Shown piece after piece: positions 15,182 to 17,944 of a stretch of 17,944 bases of DNA. Position numbers and translations under genes: made by a program. The stretch is taken from the NCBI RefSeq assembly GCF_002014975.1, contig NZ_MUXV01000067.1, positions 1 through 17,944 on the forward strand. The letters are read 5' to 3'. Each line of letters opens with the position of its first letter. Position 1 is the stretch's first letter. This DNA comes from Moraxella bovis. GTDB taxonomy: Bacteria > Pseudomonadota > Gammaproteobacteria > Pseudomonadales > Moraxellaceae. Below the pieces are notes generated by a model that searched no databases, was not told where the DNA came from, and saw only the letters and a list, made by a program, of their open reading frames with translations.

Positions 15182-15325
15182 AACCCCAATCAAGCCAAAA
15201 CTAAAAAGTGACATTTATCATAGCATGGCAGATGTGGTTTGCAATCCGACTAAAGGAGTAGGAATTGATATTTGGCGTTAGGGCAAAAAATCAAGTCAAT
15301 AAAATAAATAACCAGTAAAATAAAT
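15182..15325. other. Gene-free stretch between the repeat element and the terminator
   Basis: Together with 15001-15181 and 15326-15365 this forms a gap of about 465 bases (14900-15365) between iscR and the next gene. It holds the second copy of the exact 18-base repeat (15214-15231). I see no ORF, RNA gene or convincing promoter in the remainder. Confidence 0.5.
15214..15231 (+). repeat. 18-base dispersed repeat, copy 2
   Basis: TTTATCATAGCATGGCAG, identical to 620-637 and in the same orientation. It lies 33 bases from the end of the element at 15080-15181. Confidence 0.6.
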
Positions 15326-15350
15326 AAAAAGGCGGAAAGTTCGCCTTTTT
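15326..15350 (-). terminator. Rho-independent terminator of the SCP2-like gene
   Basis: AAAAAGGCG (15326-15334) pairs with CGCCTTTTT (15342-15350) around 7 bases. The minus strand continues T-rich (TTTATTTATTTTA). It lies 15 bases after the stop at 15366. Confidence 0.85.
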
Positions 15351-15365
15351 ATGCGTAAAAAATAA

Positions 15366-16067
15366 TCAAACAAAGTTCATGATGATGGCAACCAATGCGA
15401 TGATGCCCACGACAACAAGGGCGATAAGGGTGCTTTTTTGTTTGCCTTGTAGTTCGATGAGAGCAGTATTTAGCTTGTGATTATGCATGGTTAGCTCATC
15501 AATGCGAGCAGACTGCTCGGCGATTTTGGCTTTGTAGTTTTCTTGTTTTTCGGCTTTTTGTTCGGGGGTGGGGGCAGGTTTGCCCTTGACTTTGCCCAGT
15601 AGATTTTGAATGACACCGCCCACGCCCAACTGCACCAAAAACGCCTTAAAATCATGCACATCTTCATGACTGCCACGAATTTGTAGCGACTCAACACTGC
15701 CACTGCTATGCGTGGTAATGGCATTGATGAGCTGAAAACTGTAAGCGTTTACCGTCATGTCGGGCGTGGTCTTGTCATTGGGTAGGCGGTCATCAAGTAG
15801 CACCCCGCGATAGCCAAATGTAGCATAAAACTGCACGTGAGGCAGGTAGGTACGAATGCAGACCACCGTACCACGCTCGGCAAGTGGGTAGGCAAGCTGT
15901 CGCAGTTTGGGGTCAAAGCGGAGAATTAGAGTGATGGCTGATTCTAAAAACACCAATAGAACATTTAACAGTCCACGAGAGACACCGCCATTATCGCCAT
16001 CATCGGTGCGATAGGTTGGTTGTGGATTACTGGGTTTGGTGTTGTGAGTCGGCTGTGGGTCGGTCAT
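15366..16067 (-). CDS. SCP2/UbiJ-like protein with coiled coil and C-terminal membrane anchor
   Basis: The 233-residue protein has a polar, Pro/Asn/Thr-rich N-terminus (1-30). A domain of about 130 residues follows (LLNVLLVFLESAITLILRFD to KAFLVQLGV). Its pattern, an ALxxxLxxDP-like opening, paired beta strands and a closing SVESLQIRGSHEDVHDFKAFL, resembles the SCP2 lipid-binding domain of UbiJ, which takes part in ubiquinone synthesis. Next come a Lys/Glu/Gln-rich coiled coil (about 165-208) and one hydrophobic helix (STLIALVVVGIIALVAII) at the very end, with the bulk predicted to face the cytoplasm. Ordinary UbiJ has no such anchor. ubiE and ubiB are not adjacent, so a ubiquinone role is unproven. 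It is monocistronic with its own terminator and has a weak ribosome site. Confidence 0.6.
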   Translation of the reverse strand: MTDPQPTHNTKPSNPQPTYRTDDGDNGGVSRGLLNVLLVFLESAITLILRFDPKLRQLAYPLAERGTVVCIRTYLPHVQFYATFGYRGVLLDDRLPNDKTTPDMTVNAYSFQLINAITTHSSGSVESLQIRGSHEDVHDFKAFLVQLGVGGVIQNLLGKVKGKPAPTPEQKAEKQENYKAKIAEQSARIDELTMHNHKLNTALIELQGKQKSTLIALVVVGIIALVAIIMNFV

Positions 16068-16207
16068 GCGTGATTATCTGATCAAAAAATAATGCTAATG
16101 ATAAAATGATATCCAAAAAAAGTAAACCACCTTAATGTAACCAATGCGTGATTTTTTGGTAAAAAAGGATGAAAGTAAGCTTTTATCGTAAATATCACGC
16201 CTTTGAT

Positions 16208-16250
16208 GGGGTATTTTTGTAAAAAAGATAAAAATATTTTGCCATACCCC
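16208..16250. repeat. Inverted repeat upstream of the hup promoter
   Basis: GGGGTAT (16208-16214) and ATACCCC (16244-16250) are perfect inverted copies around 29 AT-rich bases, ending just before the -35 box of the predicted hup promoter. It could be an operator or chance. The rest of 16068-16207 shows nothing I can support. Confidence 0.3.
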
Positions 16251-16279
16251 TTGTAAAATGGGCAATACCCTTATACAAT
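16251..16279 (+). promoter_or_regulatory. Candidate hup promoter
   Basis: TTGTAA (16251-16256, 4 of 6), a 17-base spacer and TACAAT (16274-16279, 5 of 6). Transcription would start near 16286, leaving a leader of about 130 bases before the HU gene. Confidence 0.5.
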
Positions 16280-16285
16280 GCACTC

Positions 16286-16414
16286 AAAATAAGCCCAAGC
16301 ATGCAGCATGTGTTGTAGGCTTAGATTTGCTTTTGCTGACTTTATTGCTATTGCAAGACTTAGCAAATGTAAATTCATTTCACATTCTTATCATCAACAC
16401 CATGAGGACAAATC
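16286..16414 (+). promoter_or_regulatory. Structured 5' leader of the HU gene
   Basis: This is the predicted leader of about 130 bases. TAAGCC (16290-16295) pairs with GGCTTA (16318-16323), and ATTTGCT (16325-16331) with AGCAAAT (16362-16368). The ribosome site GAGGA precedes the ATG by 6 bases and lies outside both stems. No ORF is present. A regulatory role is an inference. Confidence 0.4.
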
Positions 16415-16720
16415 ATGAATAAATCAGAATTAGTAGATGCTGTTGCCAGCGAAGCAGGTCTTACCAAAGAGCAAGCCACCAAAGCCATTAATGCTTTTAC
16501 TTCTAGCGTACAAGGTGCCTTGGAGCGTGGTGATGACGTGGTATTGGTTGGTTTTGGTACTTTTAGCGTTAAAGAGCGTGCTGCTCGTACAGGTCGCAAC
16601 CCTAAGACTGGTGAGCCACTACAAATCGCTGCCAGCAAAGTGCCTGGATTTAAAGCAGGTAAAGGTCTAAAAGACGCGGTAAATCCTACCGAAAAATCCG
16701 CTAAAAAAGGCAAAAAATAA
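16415..16720 (+). CDS. hup: HU-family nucleoid DNA-binding protein with basic tail
   Basis: Small dimeric protein that bends and compacts DNA. The first 90 residues are a standard HU core: [20 protein letters not shown], the [23 protein letters not shown] beta-arm region with the DNA-intercalating RNP at 61-63, and [15 protein letters not shown] at the end. Eleven further residues ([11 protein letters not shown]) form a lysine-rich tail not present in most HU proteins, giving 101 residues in total. GAGGA before the ATG is a good ribosome site. Monocistronic, with a promoter candidate at 16251-16279 and a large hairpin after the stop. HU is favoured over IHF by the [11 protein letters not shown] arm. 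Confidence 0.94.
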   Translation: MNKSELVDAVASEAGLTKEQATKAINAFTSSVQGALERGDDVVLVGFGTFSVKERAARTGRNPKTGEPLQIAASKVPGFKAGKGLKDAVNPTEKSAKKGKK

Positions 16721-16746
16721 TTTTAACATCGTTAAAATGTTTAAAA

Positions 16747-16818
16747 AATAAACTAACCCCCAATTCTCATCCCGCAATCTAGCATTAATTGCTGAGTTAA
16801 GATGGGGGTTAGTTTATT
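16747..16818. terminator. Large perfect hairpin between hup and the RlpA-like gene
   Basis: AATAAACTAACCCCCA (16747-16762) and TGGGGGTTAGTTTATT (16803-16818) form an uninterrupted 16-base stem. The 40-base loop can fold further (CTCA 16766-16769 with TGAG 16793-16796; GCAAT with ATTGC). On the minus strand the stem is followed by a run of six T; on the plus strand the tail is TTATTATT. It fits a bidirectional terminator between convergent genes, but the loop is unusually long, so a small palindromic element is an alternative. Confidence 0.6.
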
Positions 16819-16882
16819 ATTAGACTTTGGTTGGATCTAGTTGGGCTAAGTTTCTGTGCTTAACGGAACTTGGTTCTTTTGG

Positions 16883-16919
16883 TATAGAGCGTACCTGTCT
16901 TTGGTGTTTGCAATGACAA
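16883..16919 (+). repeat. Second copy of the 32-base repeat
   Basis: TATAGAGCGTACCTGTCTTT and the following 12 bases match 15080-15111 at 27 of 32 positions; all five differences are transitions. The far end of this copy is not clear: GGGCGTG appears on the minus strand at about 17004-17010, next to the stop of the RlpA-like gene, and could be a remnant of the opposite terminal repeat. Confidence 0.55.
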
Positions 16920-17009
16920 GCAAAATTTAGTCATTTTTCATGCAAAAACACCATTTTATTCCTATGAAATTTCTAAATGTTAAAATGTGTTATAAAGTTT
17001 CAACACGCC

Positions 17010-17579
17010 CTAATCAATACGCTCAATGCTGACATTGCCCACGCCTTTTTGGGTTAGCCCAATGGCTTTGGCGGCACCATAAGACAAATCCAAGATACGG
17101 TTGGCTTGGGCAGGGCGGTCATTGACTTTAACGACGACAGATTTGCCGTTGTCCTTATTGGTGACTTTGATGTAGCAGTTCATCGGTAAGGAGCTGTGAG
17201 CGGCGGTCATGGCATTCATGTCAAAGGTTTCGCCACTGGCGGTGGGTTTGCCATGGAACTGGCGACCGTACCATGATGCCATGCCTGATTGTTTAAATTT
17301 GCTGACGGTATTAGAAGCAACGGCAGAGAGCTGTCCTAGCATGTCTGAGTCTTTTTGAGAGTCACTCTTAGCATCCTTGATTAAAGAGCTTGACAACGTC
17401 AATGAAGTGTTGTCACGAGTGGATTTGACAAGGCTTGATGCGTTATTGTGCTGACGGCTAAGCTCGCCCAATACTTTATCAATATTGGCACTTGTATTTG
17501 CCGCATTGACCGCTTGAACAGGAGCGACTGTTGCTAGGGTTGTTGCAAGTGCAATCGCACCAGTTTTTAGATATTTCAT
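17010..17579 (-). CDS. RlpA-like septal/peptidoglycan protein (double-psi beta-barrel)
   Basis: RlpA proteins act on peptidoglycan, in some species as lytic transglycosylases at the septum. From the ATG at 17579 the protein is 189 residues with a classic signal peptide (MKYLKTGAIALATTLATVAP, cleavage near VQA or VNA). The frame is open to an ATG at 17606, but that adds nine residues before the signal peptide, so the later start is preferred. A low-complexity Ser/Asp/Lys-rich region follows (about 28-95), then the RlpA barrel: GMASWYGRQFHG, PTASGETFD (E117), MTAAHSSLP, VKVNDRP (D154), RILDLSYGAAKAIG. E117 and D154 have the spacing of the catalytic pair described in Pseudomonas RlpA. NDRPAQANR replaces the common NDRGPF-type loop. 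There is no lipobox and no SPOR domain, so it is soluble and lacks the usual septum-targeting domain. Confidence 0.85.
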   Translation of the reverse strand: MKYLKTGAIALATTLATVAPVQAVNAANTSANIDKVLGELSRQHNNASSLVKSTRDNTSLTLSSSLIKDAKSDSQKDSDMLGQLSAVASNTVSKFKQSGMASWYGRQFHGKPTASGETFDMNAMTAAHSSLPMNCYIKVTNKDNGKSVVVKVNDRPAQANRILDLSYGAAKAIGLTQKGVGNVSIERID

Positions 17580-17606
17580 GTGAGAACCTATAAAGGAATT
17601 ATTCAT

Positions 17607-17944
17607 ACTTACAAAAGCAATGATGGCATTCTGGTGGGTTAATGATTGGTGTTAAGTCAATTTAAGCAAGCCAATCGTTAGTTATCTTAATAACATGGGG
17701 GTTTTTCTTTATTTTGCAAGATTGTTTTATAAGTCACTTTACAAATTTGCAAAAGTTAAAATGAAATCCGTCCCATGATAATAAAATTAATTGTTGCAAG
17801 TTTTATGCCAAATAACCACAATGATGTTATTGTTTTTAAAAATAGGTAGTAATCCAAAAAGTATGCTGTAACAAAAACTAAAAAGACAACTTGCACAAAA
17901 GTTGGTAATTTACGGTTATGAAGACATAAATTACCATTACTTGC
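17607..17944. other. Gene-free AT-rich right edge
   Basis: These 338 bases contain no supportable ORF on either strand. A minus-strand TTGACT at 17660-17655 could be a -35 element for the RlpA-like gene, but no good -10 follows. The only structure that stands out is the hairpin at 17903-17936. Confidence 0.5.
17903..17936. repeat. Perfect 10-base inverted repeat near the window edge
   Basis: TGGTAATTTA (17903-17912) pairs with TAAATTACCA (17927-17936) around 14 bases. No T-run follows on either strand inside the window. It could be an operator or a repeat end; the window stops too soon to tell. Confidence 0.4.

Noticed and set aside
16095..16283. 62-codon minus-strand ORF upstream of the SCP2-like gene
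   Set aside because: Composition is typical of AT-rich non-coding DNA, and it overlaps the better supported hup promoter region.
1..17944. CRISPR array, prophage, toxin-antitoxin or defence island
   Set aside because: No regularly spaced repeats, integrase, phage structural genes or recognisable toxin/defence domains were found on either strand.

Overview
The window looks like a piece of a gammaproteobacterial chromosome, most likely Moraxella or another member of the Moraxellaceae. It is fairly AT-rich, carries the proteobacterial ISC gene set (IscR, IscS, IscU, IscA, HscB, HscA, Fdx), and its protein families fit (Fpr-type ferredoxin reductase, TrmO, DUF2059, HU, RlpA-like). The genus is inferred from general protein character, not from a marker gene. 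There are no rRNA, tRNA, CRISPR, prophage or intact insertion-sequence genes.

Layout, left to right. Positions 24-610 (minus) hold a broken L,D-transpeptidase that has lost its catalytic-cysteine motif. fpr (minus) follows with its own terminator, and diverges from trmO and a secreted DUF2059 protein (both plus). ruvA and fba are on the minus strand with a hairpin between them. A lipoprotein amino-acid-type binding protein (5023-5910, plus) has no transporter partners. A two-gene minus-strand unit follows: an unrecognised 388-residue protein and a 63-residue membrane protein.

From 14899 down to 7532 (minus) runs the iron-sulfur cluster assembly operon: iscR-iscS-[binding lipoprotein]-[secreted orphan, two overlapping ORFs]-iscU-iscA-hscB-hscA-fdx. 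It has a strong promoter overlapped by a probable IscR site and ends in a clear terminator after fdx. IscS supplies sulfur, IscU is the scaffold, IscA a carrier, HscB/HscA the chaperone pair that releases clusters from IscU, and Fdx the electron donor. IscR represses the operon when clusters are plentiful. The cargo between iscS and iscU is unusual and is the most interesting part of the window.

The right end (about 15.0-17.9 kb) holds a gene-poor stretch with repeats, a tail-anchored SCP2/UbiJ-like protein (minus), HU (plus) with a structured leader, a very long hairpin, and an RlpA-like secreted protein (minus). A related 32-base sequence recurs at 15080 and 16883, and an exact 18-base repeat links 620 with 15214. 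Dispersed small repeats are therefore present between genes.
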